Of a stretch of 64,000 bases of DNA, positions 47,541 to 57,640 are shown one piece after another. Numbering within the stretch: the first letter of the stretch is position 1; every line of letters starts with the position of its first letter. Below the pieces are notes generated by a model. It worked only from the letters and a program-made list of their open reading frames with translations. It was not told where the DNA came from and made no database searches. The DNA lies in assembly GCA_011049175.1 (NCBI GenBank), contig DSCJ01000115.1, positions 42,863 to 106,862 on the forward strand, read 5' to 3'. This DNA comes from Bacteroidota bacterium. GTDB lineage: Bacteria > Bacteroidota > Bacteroidia > Bacteroidales > VadinHA17. The position numbers and the translations under genes are program-made.

Positions 47541-49166
47541 ATGAAATACAAAATCACATACGTGACCCTAATTCTTGCCCTGGCCGTTATGTCATGCGAA
47601 GAATCCTTTATTGACAGGGCTTCGCTCGACGGAACTACCGTAACCAACTACTACAATACGGCCGATGAGGTAAGGGCCGCCACCAGTACCCTCTATTCGG
47701 GTCTGGCATGGACGGGCTATGAAAGCCGGGCCCTGGATGCCATTGGAGAAGTGATGGCCGGAAACGAGCGATCAGGAGGAACCGATGACCCTCCGTTCCA
47801 GCAACTGACCATTTCAGCTACTTCGGTGCGTTTACAGGATGCCTGGAAAGCATTTTACAAGATCAATGGATGGACCAGTGCACTCATCGCCACTTTTGAG
47901 CAGAAAAAAGCCGAAGGAGGGGATCCTGCCATACTGGATCCGGCCATTGCCGAGTGTCACTTCATGCGTGGAACCGCCTATTTCTTCATTGCCCGCATCT
48001 GGGGGGATGCTCCCATTATTACCGATCCGGGGGCCATTGCTCTGAGCGGTGATTTTAATATTCCCCGTTATTACAAGGAAGATGTGCTTCGTTTCGCTCT
48101 GGGTGAACTGAGAAAAGCTGAACGTGGACTACCCGAAACAGACGTGCCCGGAAGGGTAACCACCTATTCAGCCAAGGGAATGATGGCTAAGCTTTACCTG
48201 TACAAACAGGATTATGACAGCGCCCGCATCAAAGCTCTGGAAGTGATCCAATCGGAACAGTACGATCTTTTCCCTGACTACCGGGCCATGTTCAATAGCA
48301 GCGAGCACAACAACAACATCGAATCGATGTTTGCCGTACAGCACCAGCCTACCATGAACCCCTGGGGATCAGGGAACCAGATGAACCCTGACCGGGGGCC
48401 CTCCAACCTGCAGACGCCGGAGGCTTCCATGTGGGATCTGTACCGTCCTACGCTTGATATCCTGGCCGAATACGAACCCAACGACCTGCGAAGGACCGGC
48501 TCAGTGATGGAACACGGATGGACCATGCCTCAATGGAAACCTCAGAAATCACCTCAGGATGACGGCACCTATACCGAGAATGATCTGGCCTACAACGAAT
48601 TCATGGCCGACGGGTACCGGTATGATACTATTCAACCCACCAACCGCGGAGGATACCTTAACGAAGTGCGTGCCAACATTGCCAAGTACGTGGTGGGCCC
48701 GGGGGCTTCCTACGGCGGAGAAACGGTAATCGGTATGAATACAGGCATCAATTTCATGGTCCTGCGTTTTGCCGACATCCTGCTGATATACGCGGAAGCC
48801 GTACTGGCCGATAACGCTTCCACCTCCGATGCGTCGGCGCTGAATGCCTTCAACCGGGTTCGTATCCGGGCGAATCTTCTTCCAAAGGATGTTCTGACCA
48901 AAGAGGATATACTGCACGAACGCCGGGTTGAATTCGCTTTTGAAGGAGATTACTGGTTTGATATCCAGCGCCAGGGTTTCGCCAAAGCAAAAGAAATCAT
49001 TGAATCACAGGACCGGGGATCCCTGGGGAATTCCCCCGTATGGCATGTCCCCGTATATATCACCAATTTCACCGAATCAATGATGCATCTTCCCATTCCT
49101 GCCGGAGAAACCGTACAGGACCCGTTGCTGCTGGAACCTCCGGTACCTTATTATGAAACCAAGTAG
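47541..49166 (+). CDS. SusD-like glycan-binding lipoprotein (PUL 2)
   Basis: The 541-residue lipoprotein has lipobox MSC (Cys19) followed by acidic EESFIDRASLDG. SusD helical-repeat landmarks are AECHFMRGTAYFFIARIWGDAPII, YSAKGMMAKLYLYKQDY and the C-terminal HERRVEFAFEGDYWFDIQRQG with LPIPAGE. It pairs with SusC-2 (25 bp upstream) to bind and hand over glycan at the surface. The TIG-domain lipoprotein begins 23 bp downstream. Confidence 0.95.
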   Translation: MKYKITYVTLILALAVMSCEESFIDRASLDGTTVTNYYNTADEVRAATSTLYSGLAWTGYESRALDAIGEVMAGNERSGGTDDPPFQQLTISATSVRLQDAWKAFYKINGWTSALIATFEQKKAEGGDPAILDPAIAECHFMRGTAYFFIARIWGDAPIITDPGAIALSGDFNIPRYYKEDVLRFALGELRKAERGLPETDVPGRVTTYSAKGMMAKLYLYKQDYDSARIKALEVIQSEQYDLFPDYRAMFNSSEHNNNIESMFAVQHQPTMNPWGSGNQMNPDRGPSNLQTPEASMWDLYRPTLDILAEYEPNDLRRTGSVMEHGWTMPQWKPQKSPQDDGTYTENDLAYNEFMADGYRYDTIQPTNRGGYLNEVRANIAKYVVGPGASYGGETVIGMNTGINFMVLRFADILLIYAEAVLADNASTSDASALNAFNRVRIRANLLPKDVLTKEDILHERRVEFAFEGDYWFDIQRQGFAKAKEIIESQDRGSLGNSPVWHVPVYITNFTESMMHLPIPAGETVQDPLLLEPPVPYYETK

Positions 49167-49189
49167 AATTATCCGTTATGAAAGAGATC

Positions 49190-50257
49190 ATGAAAAAAAA
49201 TATCCTGTTGTTGTCCATGCTCTTTGTAGCCTGGGCCTTCAACTCCTGTGAAAAAGACAGTGACGGAAGTCCTGTTGTCGAACCCGGCACCCCGGTGTTC
49301 GAAAGCATTTCACCTACAGCCGCAGCAGGCGGCGAACTGGTTGTGGTAACGGGTTCTGGGCTGGGAGATATGGTGGCCATTATCTTTGAAACCGATTCGG
49401 TTCCCGCTTACCTGATGCCAACCCTGAACACCGATAAAGCCATACTCTTCCGGGTGCCTACCGATGCCTTCGGAGGGGAACAGGACATAATCTTTATCAA
49501 CAGCATAGAGAAAACCATGCGGGTTCCCTTTAATGTACTGGCCTTCCCACAGGTATCATCCGTATCCACATACACCTTTAAGGAAGGCACACAAATCACC
49601 CTGGAAGGGAACAACCTGAATGATGTCAGCTCGGTTGTTCTGACGGAAACAGGAGAGGCAGCTACCATCATTTCTCAGGAAAGAAAGATTATGGTGATCG
49701 AAATGCCGGCCACCACCGCCGTGAGAACAACCCTGGATATCACCAATGTTACCGGTGAAATCACCACCACCCAGGAATTCATCAGCATCACCAATTCATT
49801 CATTGTATATGATGATGCTTACGGACCTGGAGCCTTTAACGGAGGGATACAGAACTGGGGCTGGAGTTGTGTGGTTTCTGAAACAAACAAGGAGTTCAAA
49901 ACCGGTACAAAATCACTGAAAGTGGAGTACTCTGAAGGAGGGGGTCTGAGCCTTTTCCTGGGTTCCGATACCTGGGAAGACGGACACTGGTTTACCGATT
50001 ATTACACGGCTGAATACCTGGTCTTTTATGCAAAAGGAGACGGGAAATCAGCCGAAATTACCATCAGACCCGATTCACCTCCTTGGTCTGACTTTGCAAC
50101 CGGAGAAAAAACCGTGTCCATTCCGGCTGATGAATGGACCTTCTTTAAAATCCCACTGAGTGATTTTGTGGGCGGTTCAGGAAACTTCGGACGGATCAAT
50201 TTCCAGATCACAGGAAGCGGTACCGTTTATTATGATGATCTTCTTTTTGTTGAATAG
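49190..50257 (+). CDS. surface glycan-binding lipoprotein with TIG domains (PUL 2)
   Basis: The start is placed at 49190 (MKKNILLL); an ATG 12 bp earlier is possible. The 355 residues carry lipobox NSC (Cys20), a first IPT/TIG domain (~30-115, PVFESISPTAAAGGELVVVTGSGLGD), a second (~115-195, PQVSSVSTYTFKEGTQITLEGNNL) and a C-terminal beta-sandwich (~205-355, AFNGGIQNWGW and a closing ITGSGTVYYDDLLFVE) that resembles carbohydrate-binding modules. The layout matches surface glycan-binding proteins of xyloglucan and mannan PULs: stacked immunoglobulin-like spacers that carry a distal binding module. It follows SusD in the operon. Confidence 0.8.
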   Translation: MKKNILLLSMLFVAWAFNSCEKDSDGSPVVEPGTPVFESISPTAAAGGELVVVTGSGLGDMVAIIFETDSVPAYLMPTLNTDKAILFRVPTDAFGGEQDIIFINSIEKTMRVPFNVLAFPQVSSVSTYTFKEGTQITLEGNNLNDVSSVVLTETGEAATIISQERKIMVIEMPATTAVRTTLDITNVTGEITTTQEFISITNSFIVYDDAYGPGAFNGGIQNWGWSCVVSETNKEFKTGTKSLKVEYSEGGGLSLFLGSDTWEDGHWFTDYYTAEYLVFYAKGDGKSAEITIRPDSPPWSDFATGEKTVSIPADEWTFFKIPLSDFVGGSGNFGRINFQITGSGTVYYDDLLFVE

Positions 50258-50300
50258 GTTTTTTGGTTGAGAGGTTTAGGTTGAATCAGAACGGGTAAGT

Positions 50301-50337
50301 CCAGCCGCCTGCTATCTTGCAATGATCGGGCGGCTGG
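50301..50337 (+). other. hairpin between the TIG protein and the clan-A hydrolase
   Basis: CCAGCCGCC at 50301-50309 pairs perfectly with GGCGGCTGG at 50329-50337 around a 19-nt loop. No T tract follows. It could be a processing or attenuation structure in the PUL 2 transcript. Confidence 0.4.
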
Positions 50338-50360
50338 CTTATTCATGCAATTTACATGAA

Positions 50361-52283
50361 ATGAAACGGCTATTTTATTATACCGTACTGATTTTTACCT
50401 CCTTAGGTTTGCAGGGTTTCGGGCAGGCACCACAGGGTTTCTTCCTACAAGACTGGGAACCCAGGACCATAGATATCCCTCCCTTTTCCGAAAAAGAACC
50501 CGTCACCGGTCCGGTAACCCTCGCCGTTACCATCGATTTCCACGATACCCTGACCAGGATTTCTCCCTACCTGTTCGGCGACAATGCCAACCTGTGGACC
50601 GGCTGCATGTCCAATAACAAGGAACTCATGCACCATATTGCCAGCCGCGAAATCGGGGTGCTGAGAGGCCCCGGGGGAAGCATTTCCGATGTGTTCTTCT
50701 GGAACCGGAACATCGACAACCCTCCCGAAGACGTCCCTGCCACACTGCCCGGACAGACCGGTGAAGACTGGATATGGTACGGCGACAGACCCTATCCCTG
50801 GGAAACCTGGACCATGGATGTCGACTCTTTCTACCGCATACTGGAACAGGTAGATGCCACCGGTATGATCACCGTAAATTACGGTTATGCACGTTACGGA
50901 ACCGGTCCGACCCCCGTTGCCACAGCAGCTCACATGGCTGCCGAATGGGTGCGCTATGACAACGGACGAAGTAAATTCTGGGAAATCGGGAATGAAGTGT
51001 TCGGAGAATGGGAGGCCGGATACCGCATTGATACGGAACTGAACCAGGACGGTCAGCCGGAATACATCAACGGAACCCTGTACGGACAACACGCCCGGAT
51101 ATTCATAGATTCCATGAGGGCTGCTGCAACCGAAACCGGTGCCGATATCCGTATTGGCCTGGTGATGCGCGATGAATACACTCCTTCCGGTGCCGCCTGG
51201 AACAGGAATGTTGCAGCTCAGGCAGGCGATCTGGCAGATTTTTATGTGGTGCATAGCTATTTTACCCCCTGGAATACAAATTCAGGTGTAGAAACCATAC
51301 TGCAATCGTATGAAAAAGCCGGTCATTTCAAATCGTACGTATGGAACGAAGCGGAGGCTGCCGGAAAACCTCCCCTGCCCGTGGCTCTTACCGAATACAA
51401 TATCTTTGCCGTGGGTTCCAACCAGGCGGTATCCCACGTGAACGGCATGCATGCTGTCCTGGTAACCGGAGAAGCCATGAAAACAGGCTACGGAGCTGCC
51501 CTGCGCTGGGATCTTGCCAACGGATGGGATAACGGCAACGATCACGGCATGTTCTCCTACGGAAATGAACCCGGGGTGGAACTTTATGCCCCCAGACCCG
51601 CCTTCTATCACCTGTATTATCTGAGGAAATATACCGGCGATGTGCTTCTGGGATCCACACAAACAGGAGCCGACGGGGTGGTAGCCATCCCCACTGCCTT
51701 TCATTCGGGGCAGGCCGGGATCACACTGGTAAACACAGCCAGAAACAACCGGATTGCACGGATAAACATCAGGAATTTTGGTTTCGGTGACCGTTTCTAC
51801 ACATATACCCTGACAGGAGAGCCGGAAGAAGATTTCTCCAGAAAAGTATATGTCAACGGGACAAGTAACATCGGCGTGGCTGGCGGACCGGAAAACTATG
51901 AAACACTACCCGCCGAAGCGCGAACCATCCCCGATGAAATCCTGATCAATCTGCCACCTCTTTCTTCCAGTTTTATCCTGGTGGAAGCAGGTACACGCGA
52001 ACTCGAGGTAAATGAGGAAGTCACTACCGGAATGCCTGCCGCTCAGAATGGCCAGGTTAATGTATTTCCCAATCCCAATTCCGGATCATTTACCATCAGC
52101 CATCTGGAAGCGGAGGTAAAAAAATTAGAAGTAAGAGACAATCTGGGAAGGCTGGTATGGCAAAAGAAAGGTCCCATACAAATACCGGAACATTCCCTGG
52201 TAATGGCCCTTTCGCCCGGGATATATTTTCTGACTCTAAGCGGAAAAAACGGTCCTGTGGTTTCTCGGCTCATCATAAAATAG
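50361..52283 (+). CDS. clan GH-A glycoside hydrolase with type IX sorting domain, family not assigned
   Basis: Started at 50361 (MKRLFYYTVLIFTSLG) the protein has 640 residues: a signal peptide, a TIM-barrel catalytic domain to about residue 430, a beta domain to ~540, and a type IX C-terminal sorting domain (VFPNPNSGSFTI to the end). Clan-A logic is clear: acid/base Glu212 in WEIGNEVFGEWEAG and nucleophile Glu345 in ALTEYNIF. YLFGDNANLW and VLRGPGGSISD at the start recall GH44 and GH51-type enzymes, but no family signature fits fully. GH44 includes xyloglucanases and mannanases, which would suit the locus. It is probably the secreted endo-acting enzyme of PUL 2. Confidence 0.65.
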   Translation: MKRLFYYTVLIFTSLGLQGFGQAPQGFFLQDWEPRTIDIPPFSEKEPVTGPVTLAVTIDFHDTLTRISPYLFGDNANLWTGCMSNNKELMHHIASREIGVLRGPGGSISDVFFWNRNIDNPPEDVPATLPGQTGEDWIWYGDRPYPWETWTMDVDSFYRILEQVDATGMITVNYGYARYGTGPTPVATAAHMAAEWVRYDNGRSKFWEIGNEVFGEWEAGYRIDTELNQDGQPEYINGTLYGQHARIFIDSMRAAATETGADIRIGLVMRDEYTPSGAAWNRNVAAQAGDLADFYVVHSYFTPWNTNSGVETILQSYEKAGHFKSYVWNEAEAAGKPPLPVALTEYNIFAVGSNQAVSHVNGMHAVLVTGEAMKTGYGAALRWDLANGWDNGNDHGMFSYGNEPGVELYAPRPAFYHLYYLRKYTGDVLLGSTQTGADGVVAIPTAFHSGQAGITLVNTARNNRIARINIRNFGFGDRFYTYTLTGEPEEDFSRKVYVNGTSNIGVAGGPENYETLPAEARTIPDEILINLPPLSSSFILVEAGTRELEVNEEVTTGMPAAQNGQVNVFPNPNSGSFTISHLEAEVKKLEVRDNLGRLVWQKKGPIQIPEHSLVMALSPGIYFLTLSGKNGPVVSRLIIK

Positions 52284-52316
52284 TAATTTACCCTCAGCAT
52301 AAAAAACATCCATGTT

Positions 52317-55169
52317 ATGCAAAGCAACCGAATCACCTATTTTCTGATTTGTCTGGCAGGAGCCCTGCTGCCCCTTTTCCTTACCTCGTGCGGCAGCTCT
52401 CCGGTCAGAAAAACCTCCAACGGAATCATTGTCTCCCCGCAAGCAGCCCCCGCAAACGAATCGGTCAGGCTGCAGGTCATAACCGACCGGATTATCCGGA
52501 TTACCTCCGTTCCGGGGAAAGAATTCCCCGAAACAGAAAGCCTGATGGCCGTTGCCGAACCGCCGGAAACGGCCGAATTTTCTGTCGAACGCAACAACGG
52601 GGCAGTGAGCCTGCAAACCTCCACCCTCCAGGTAAATGTTTCCCTGGAAACCGGAGAAGTGTCTTTTCACCGCTCCGACGGCAGCACCATCCTGTCGGAA
52701 ATACCGGGAGGGGGCAAAACTTTTGAGCCGGTAACCATACAGGGAGAATCTTTCTACGCCATCAGGCAGCAGTTCGGCTTATCCCCGGAAGAAGCACTGT
52801 ACGGACTGGGAGGCAATCAAACTTCCTTCATGGACATGAGGGGAAAAAATTTCGACCTGTACCAGTACAACACCCAGGCGGTGGTGCCTTTTCTCCTGTC
52901 AACGAAGAACTACGGTATCCTGTGGGACAACTATTCCAGAAGCAAATTCGGAGATGTACGCGATTACATGGAGCTTTCATCCCTGGCCCTCTACAACAGC
53001 CGGGGAGAACCGGGCGGCCTCACCGCCACATATGCAGACCGGAACAGAAGAACCCAGGTTTATACCTCCCGGGAAGAAAAAGAAATCAATTACCAGTTTA
53101 TCCCCGATCTGGTGAAATTTCCCTCCGGATATGACCTGAACAACGGTTTTGTAACATGGGAAGGCTATCTGGAATCGGACACAACCGGTATGCATTCCTT
53201 CGTATTCACTTCCGCCGGTTATGCCAGATTATGGATCGGCGACAGCCTGATTTTCGACCGGTGGAGGCAATGCTGGAATACCTCATCGAACCATTTTGAT
53301 CTGCCTATGAGGAAGGGGGAAAAAATCTATCTGAAAATCGAATGGATCCCTGACGGGGGAGAATCGTTCATCGCCCTGCGTTACCTGGATCCTTCGGAAG
53401 AAGATCTTCAGAATCGCATCTCCCTGTTTTCCGAAGTGGGAAAACAGATCGATTATTATTTCATAGCCGGGGACAACATGGACGAAGTGATTGGCGGATA
53501 CCGCACAGTTACCGGAAAAGCGCCGGTTATGCCCCGGTGGGCCATGGGTTTCTGGCAGAGCCGCGAAAGATACATGACCCAGGAGCAACTGCTATCCACC
53601 GCCAGGGAATTCAGAAAAAGAAGGATTCCCATCGATAATATGGTGCTTGACTGGCAATACTGGCCCATTGACAAGTGGGGCGACCATGGGTTCGACCGGT
53701 CACGATTCCCTGATCCTGACGGCATGGTACAAACCCTTCACGATTCGCTCCATGCACACATCATGATCTCGGTGTGGCCGAAATATTACGTGGGGACGGA
53801 AAATTTCGAGGCCATGAACAGCCGGGGATGGCTGTACTCCCGGAATGTGGAAAAAGGCCAGAAAGACTGGCTGGGTTACGTTTCCACCTTCTACGATGCA
53901 TTCAATGCCGGGGCACGCGAAGCATACTGGAATCAGCTGAACGATAGTTTGTTCAGCCGGGGTTTCGATGCCTGGTGGCTCGATGCCACGGAACCGGATA
54001 TCTGCTCGAACCTTCCCATGGAAGAACGGAAAGCCCTGATGAACCCCACCGCCCTGGGCCCGGCCGACCAGTACTTCAATGCCTATTCTCTGGTCCAGGC
54101 CGGAGGAATTTACCAAGGCCAGCGCGGGATCAGTCCCAACCAGCGGGTATTTATCCTCACCCGTTCGGCATATGCCGGCTTGCAAAGATATTCGGCTGCC
54201 AACTGGAGCGGCGATATTGCAGCCCGCTGGCACGATATGAAAGCCCAGATCCCCTGCGGAGTGAATTTTTCCATGTCGGGAATCCCGTTCTGGACCATGG
54301 ATATCGGCGGATTTGCTGTGGAAAGCAGATATTACAATCCTTCTCCGGCCGATTTGGAAGAATGGAGGGAACTCATGACCCGCTGGTATCAGTTCGGTGC
54401 ATTCTGCACTATTTTCCGGGCACACGGGCAATACCCCTACCGGGAAATATTCCATGTGGCTCCGGAATCTCATCCCGCTTATCAGAGTATGCTGAAATTC
54501 GATTACCTGAGGTACCGCCTCATGCCCTACATCTATTCCCTGGCCGGACACGTATGGCTTAACGATTATACCCTGATGCGCGGACTGGCCATGGATTTCC
54601 CAAATGATCCCGGTGTTTTCGATATCGGCGACCAATACATGTTCGGGCCATCGCTTCTGATCAATCCTGTTTGCGAATACCAGGCCCGTAAACGAAGCGT
54701 TTACCTGCCGGAAGGGACCGGCTGGTATCATCTTTTCACCGGGGAATATACCTCAGGCGGACAAAGGCTGGAAGTTCCCGCTCCCCTCAACGAAATACCC
54801 ATATTTGTAAGGGAAGGTGCCATCATTCCCTTCGGCCCTCCTTTGCAGTATGCCGGCGAAAAAGCCCCAAACCCTGTCACCCTGTATGTGTATGCCGGGG
54901 CTGACGGAGAATTTGTGTTGTATGAAGATGAAAATACCAATTACAATTACGAGAATGGAGCATATACACTGATCCCCCTTCGGTACAACGAAACCACCAG
55001 AACACTGACCATCGGTGAAAGAACAGGATCATTCGAGGGAATGCTGAACGAACGTACATTTCATATTGTGTATGTGGATGCCGGCGATCCCGTACCGGCT
55101 TACCCCGTTGGTGAACCACATTACACAGTTCAATATAACGGAAGTGAAATAAACCTTCCGCTGGATTAA
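52317..55169 (+). CDS. GH31 alpha-xylosidase-like lipoprotein with PA14 insert
   Basis: The 950 residues begin with lipobox LTSC (Cys25). Order: N-terminal beta-sandwich, a PA14 domain inserted at about residues 250-365 (GYLESDTTGMHSFVFTSAGYARLWIGDSLIFDRW), the GH31 barrel with nucleophile Asp556 in WWLDATEPD, then proximal and distal C-terminal beta domains. A PA14 insert and the W-W-L-D-A-T-E-P-D motif are features of the GH31 alpha-xylosidases of xyloglucan loci (Cellvibrio, Bacteroides ovatus). It would remove non-reducing-end xylose from xyloglucan oligosaccharides in the periplasm or at the outer membrane. Alpha-glucosidase activity is less likely. It is 33 bp after the clan-A hydrolase. 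Confidence 0.9.
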   Translation: MQSNRITYFLICLAGALLPLFLTSCGSSPVRKTSNGIIVSPQAAPANESVRLQVITDRIIRITSVPGKEFPETESLMAVAEPPETAEFSVERNNGAVSLQTSTLQVNVSLETGEVSFHRSDGSTILSEIPGGGKTFEPVTIQGESFYAIRQQFGLSPEEALYGLGGNQTSFMDMRGKNFDLYQYNTQAVVPFLLSTKNYGILWDNYSRSKFGDVRDYMELSSLALYNSRGEPGGLTATYADRNRRTQVYTSREEKEINYQFIPDLVKFPSGYDLNNGFVTWEGYLESDTTGMHSFVFTSAGYARLWIGDSLIFDRWRQCWNTSSNHFDLPMRKGEKIYLKIEWIPDGGESFIALRYLDPSEEDLQNRISLFSEVGKQIDYYFIAGDNMDEVIGGYRTVTGKAPVMPRWAMGFWQSRERYMTQEQLLSTAREFRKRRIPIDNMVLDWQYWPIDKWGDHGFDRSRFPDPDGMVQTLHDSLHAHIMISVWPKYYVGTENFEAMNSRGWLYSRNVEKGQKDWLGYVSTFYDAFNAGAREAYWNQLNDSLFSRGFDAWWLDATEPDICSNLPMEERKALMNPTALGPADQYFNAYSLVQAGGIYQGQRGISPNQRVFILTRSAYAGLQRYSAANWSGDIAARWHDMKAQIPCGVNFSMSGIPFWTMDIGGFAVESRYYNPSPADLEEWRELMTRWYQFGAFCTIFRAHGQYPYREIFHVAPESHPAYQSMLKFDYLRYRLMPYIYSLAGHVWLNDYTLMRGLAMDFPNDPGVFDIGDQYMFGPSLLINPVCEYQARKRSVYLPEGTGWYHLFTGEYTSGGQRLEVPAPLNEIPIFVREGAIIPFGPPLQYAGEKAPNPVTLYVYAGADGEFVLYEDENTNYNYENGAYTLIPLRYNETTRTLTIGERTGSFEGMLNERTFHIVYVDAGDPVPAYPVGEPHYTVQYNGSEINLPLD

Positions 55170-55196
55170 CAGGAAAAAAATCATGACTTCCCGATT

Positions 55197-57629
55197 ATGA
55201 AACCCATCGTCCCTCATTATTTGGCAGTTTTTATTCTTTTCGTCATAATCACAACCCTGGGGTCTTGTTCGAAACAAGTTTCCCGGGAAAAAATCAACTT
55301 CGGTAACGGGTGGAAATTCACTCTGGCTGATCATGAAGCCGCTTCTGAGCCCGGCTTTGATGATTCGGAATGGAGGTTACTGGATCTGCCCCACGACTGG
55401 AGCATCGAGGGACCTTTCAGCAAAGATCACCCGGCCACGTCAGGCGGAGGAGCCCTTCCCGGAGGTGTTGGATGGTACCGGAAAACCTTCCGCCTGGATG
55501 GCAGACAGGAAGGAAAACTATTCTACCTGGAATTCGACGGAATATACCGCAACAGTGAAGTGTGGATTAACGGCCATTACCTGGGGAAAAGACCCTACGG
55601 TTACATTTCCTTCAGGTATGAAGTCACCCCCTGGCTTCATTTCGGAGATCAGGAAAATGTTGTGGCAGTCAGGGTGGATAATTCGCAACAACCCAATTCC
55701 AGATGGTATTCCGGATCGGGCATCTACCGGAATGTATGGCTGGTTTCCACAGGCCCTGTGGCAGTGGATCACTGGGGAACCTTCGTTACCACCCCCGAAG
55801 TGAATGAACATTCGGCACAAATGCATGTCGAAACCCGTATCAAAAACAGCACCGGGAACACGGAGACGGTAACCCTGGAAACATCGGTATACAACATGGA
55901 CAACCATCGTGTATCCAGGACCCGTACCAAAGGGATAAACCTGACAGACTCCGTTACGGTAGTGCAACAGAAACTAACCATTGAAGAACCGCTGTTATGG
56001 TCGGTGGATGATCCTTCTCTGTACCGGGTAGTTTCGGTAATTGTGAAAAACAAGCGTTCTCTCGATGTGTATGAAACGGTTACCGGAATCCGGTCGTTCC
56101 GTTTCGACCCGGAAAAGGGATTCTTCCTGAACGGGAAACCCGTAAAAATACGGGGGGTATGCGAACACCATGACCTGGGATGCCTCGGTGCAGCCATAAA
56201 TAGCCGGGCTATTGAGCGCCGGCTGGAAATACTGAAAGATATGGGTTGCAATGCCATCCGTACCGCTCATAACCCTCCTTCACCCGAGCTGCTCAGCCTG
56301 TGCGACCGGATGGGTTTTCTGGTTATGGATGAGGCTTTCGACATGTGGAAAATTTCCAAAACGGAATTTGACTACAGTCGTGACTGGGACAAATGGCACC
56401 GGAGAGACCTGGAAGACATGGTTTTGCGCGATCGAAATCACCCCAGCGTGATCATCTGGAGCATAGGGAACGAAGTCATGGAACAATGGGACAGCACAGG
56501 AACAGGATCGGTCATAGCCACCCACCTGGCAGGGATTATCCGGCAGCTTGACAATACCCGCCCCATTACCTCCGGGTGCAATTACCCCGAACCCGAAAAC
56601 CCGGTGATTCAATCCGGAGCGCTTGACCTTATCGGCTACAACTATCACCATGAGACCTTCCCCCGGTTCCCATCGGATTTCCCGGGCCAGGCATTTATTG
56701 CCACCGAAACCACCTCGGCCCTGGCTACCCGGGGCAGTTACGATATGCCTTCCGATTCGGTGCGCCGCTGGCCCATTCGATGGGATATCCCGTTTACCGG
56801 AGGAAACCCCGATTATTCGTGTTCATCATACGACAACTGTTCAGCCCCCTGGGGCTCAACACACCGTGAAAGCTGGGAAATCATCAAAAAATACGAATTT
56901 CTTTCCGGCATGTTTATCTGGACGGGTTTTGACTATCTGGGAGAGCCCACCCCCTACGGATGGCCTGCCCGGAGCTCCTATTTCGGCGTCATCGACCTTT
57001 GCGGCTTCCCGAAAGACGCCTACTATCTATACCAGAGCGAATGGACCGACACCCCGGTACTGCATCTTTTCCCGCACTGGAACTGGAAGCCCGGCCAGAC
57101 AGTGGATGTATGGGCATATACCAACTGTATCGAAGTAGAACTTTTCCTGAATGACAGTTCCCTGGGAAAGAAACAAAAAACTGCCGGTGATATGCATCTG
57201 ATGTGGAGAGTGCCTTTTGAGAAAGGGACCCTGATGGCCGTGGGGATAACAGGAGAACACGACACCCTGGTCACCCGGGTAAAAACGGCCGGAGAACCGG
57301 CACGCCTGGTTCTCGAGCCCGACCGGGATAAACTGGCAGCCGGCGGGTCTGATCTGTCATTCATCACTGTGACGGTCAAAGATCAGGAAAACAACACGGT
57401 TCTCCTGGCTGATAACCTGGTCAGGTTTTCCATAGAAGGGGATGCCACCATTGCCGGTGTGGACAATGGCAGCCAGGCCAGCCATGAGCCTTTTCAGGCC
57501 AACAGCCGAAGGGCATTTCACGGAAAATGCCTTCTGGTGGTAAAGGCCGGCAGTAAAAAAGGGACGGTTACCGTAAGGGCCACCTCGGAAGGGCTGGAAA
57601 CGGCCGAATGTGTTCTGAATATCGAATAA
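55197..57629 (+). CDS. GH2 beta-galactosidase-like lipoprotein
   Basis: The product has 810 residues with lipobox LGSC (Cys24). Domain order is the short GH2 form: sugar-binding domain (NGWKFTLADHEAAS, DLPHDWSIEGPF), immunoglobulin-like domain, TIM barrel with RGVCEHHDLGCLG, acid/base Glu426 in WSIGNEVME and nucleophile Glu504 in IATETTSA, followed by DUF4982-like and Ig-like C-terminal domains. It differs from the 1051-residue GH2 in the fucosidase run. In this operon it would remove beta-galactose side chains, as GH2 does in xyloglucan loci; other GH2 activities cannot be excluded. It converges with the AraC gene 11 bp away. Confidence 0.9.
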   Translation: MKPIVPHYLAVFILFVIITTLGSCSKQVSREKINFGNGWKFTLADHEAASEPGFDDSEWRLLDLPHDWSIEGPFSKDHPATSGGGALPGGVGWYRKTFRLDGRQEGKLFYLEFDGIYRNSEVWINGHYLGKRPYGYISFRYEVTPWLHFGDQENVVAVRVDNSQQPNSRWYSGSGIYRNVWLVSTGPVAVDHWGTFVTTPEVNEHSAQMHVETRIKNSTGNTETVTLETSVYNMDNHRVSRTRTKGINLTDSVTVVQQKLTIEEPLLWSVDDPSLYRVVSVIVKNKRSLDVYETVTGIRSFRFDPEKGFFLNGKPVKIRGVCEHHDLGCLGAAINSRAIERRLEILKDMGCNAIRTAHNPPSPELLSLCDRMGFLVMDEAFDMWKISKTEFDYSRDWDKWHRRDLEDMVLRDRNHPSVIIWSIGNEVMEQWDSTGTGSVIATHLAGIIRQLDNTRPITSGCNYPEPENPVIQSGALDLIGYNYHHETFPRFPSDFPGQAFIATETTSALATRGSYDMPSDSVRRWPIRWDIPFTGGNPDYSCSSYDNCSAPWGSTHRESWEIIKKYEFLSGMFIWTGFDYLGEPTPYGWPARSSYFGVIDLCGFPKDAYYLYQSEWTDTPVLHLFPHWNWKPGQTVDVWAYTNCIEVELFLNDSSLGKKQKTAGDMHLMWRVPFEKGTLMAVGITGEHDTLVTRVKTAGEPARLVLEPDRDKLAAGGSDLSFITVTVKDQENNTVLLADNLVRFSIEGDATIAGVDNGSQASHEPFQANSRRAFHGKCLLVVKAGSKKGTVTVRATSEGLETAECVLNIE

Positions 57630-57640
57630 AGCCCTTTGTT

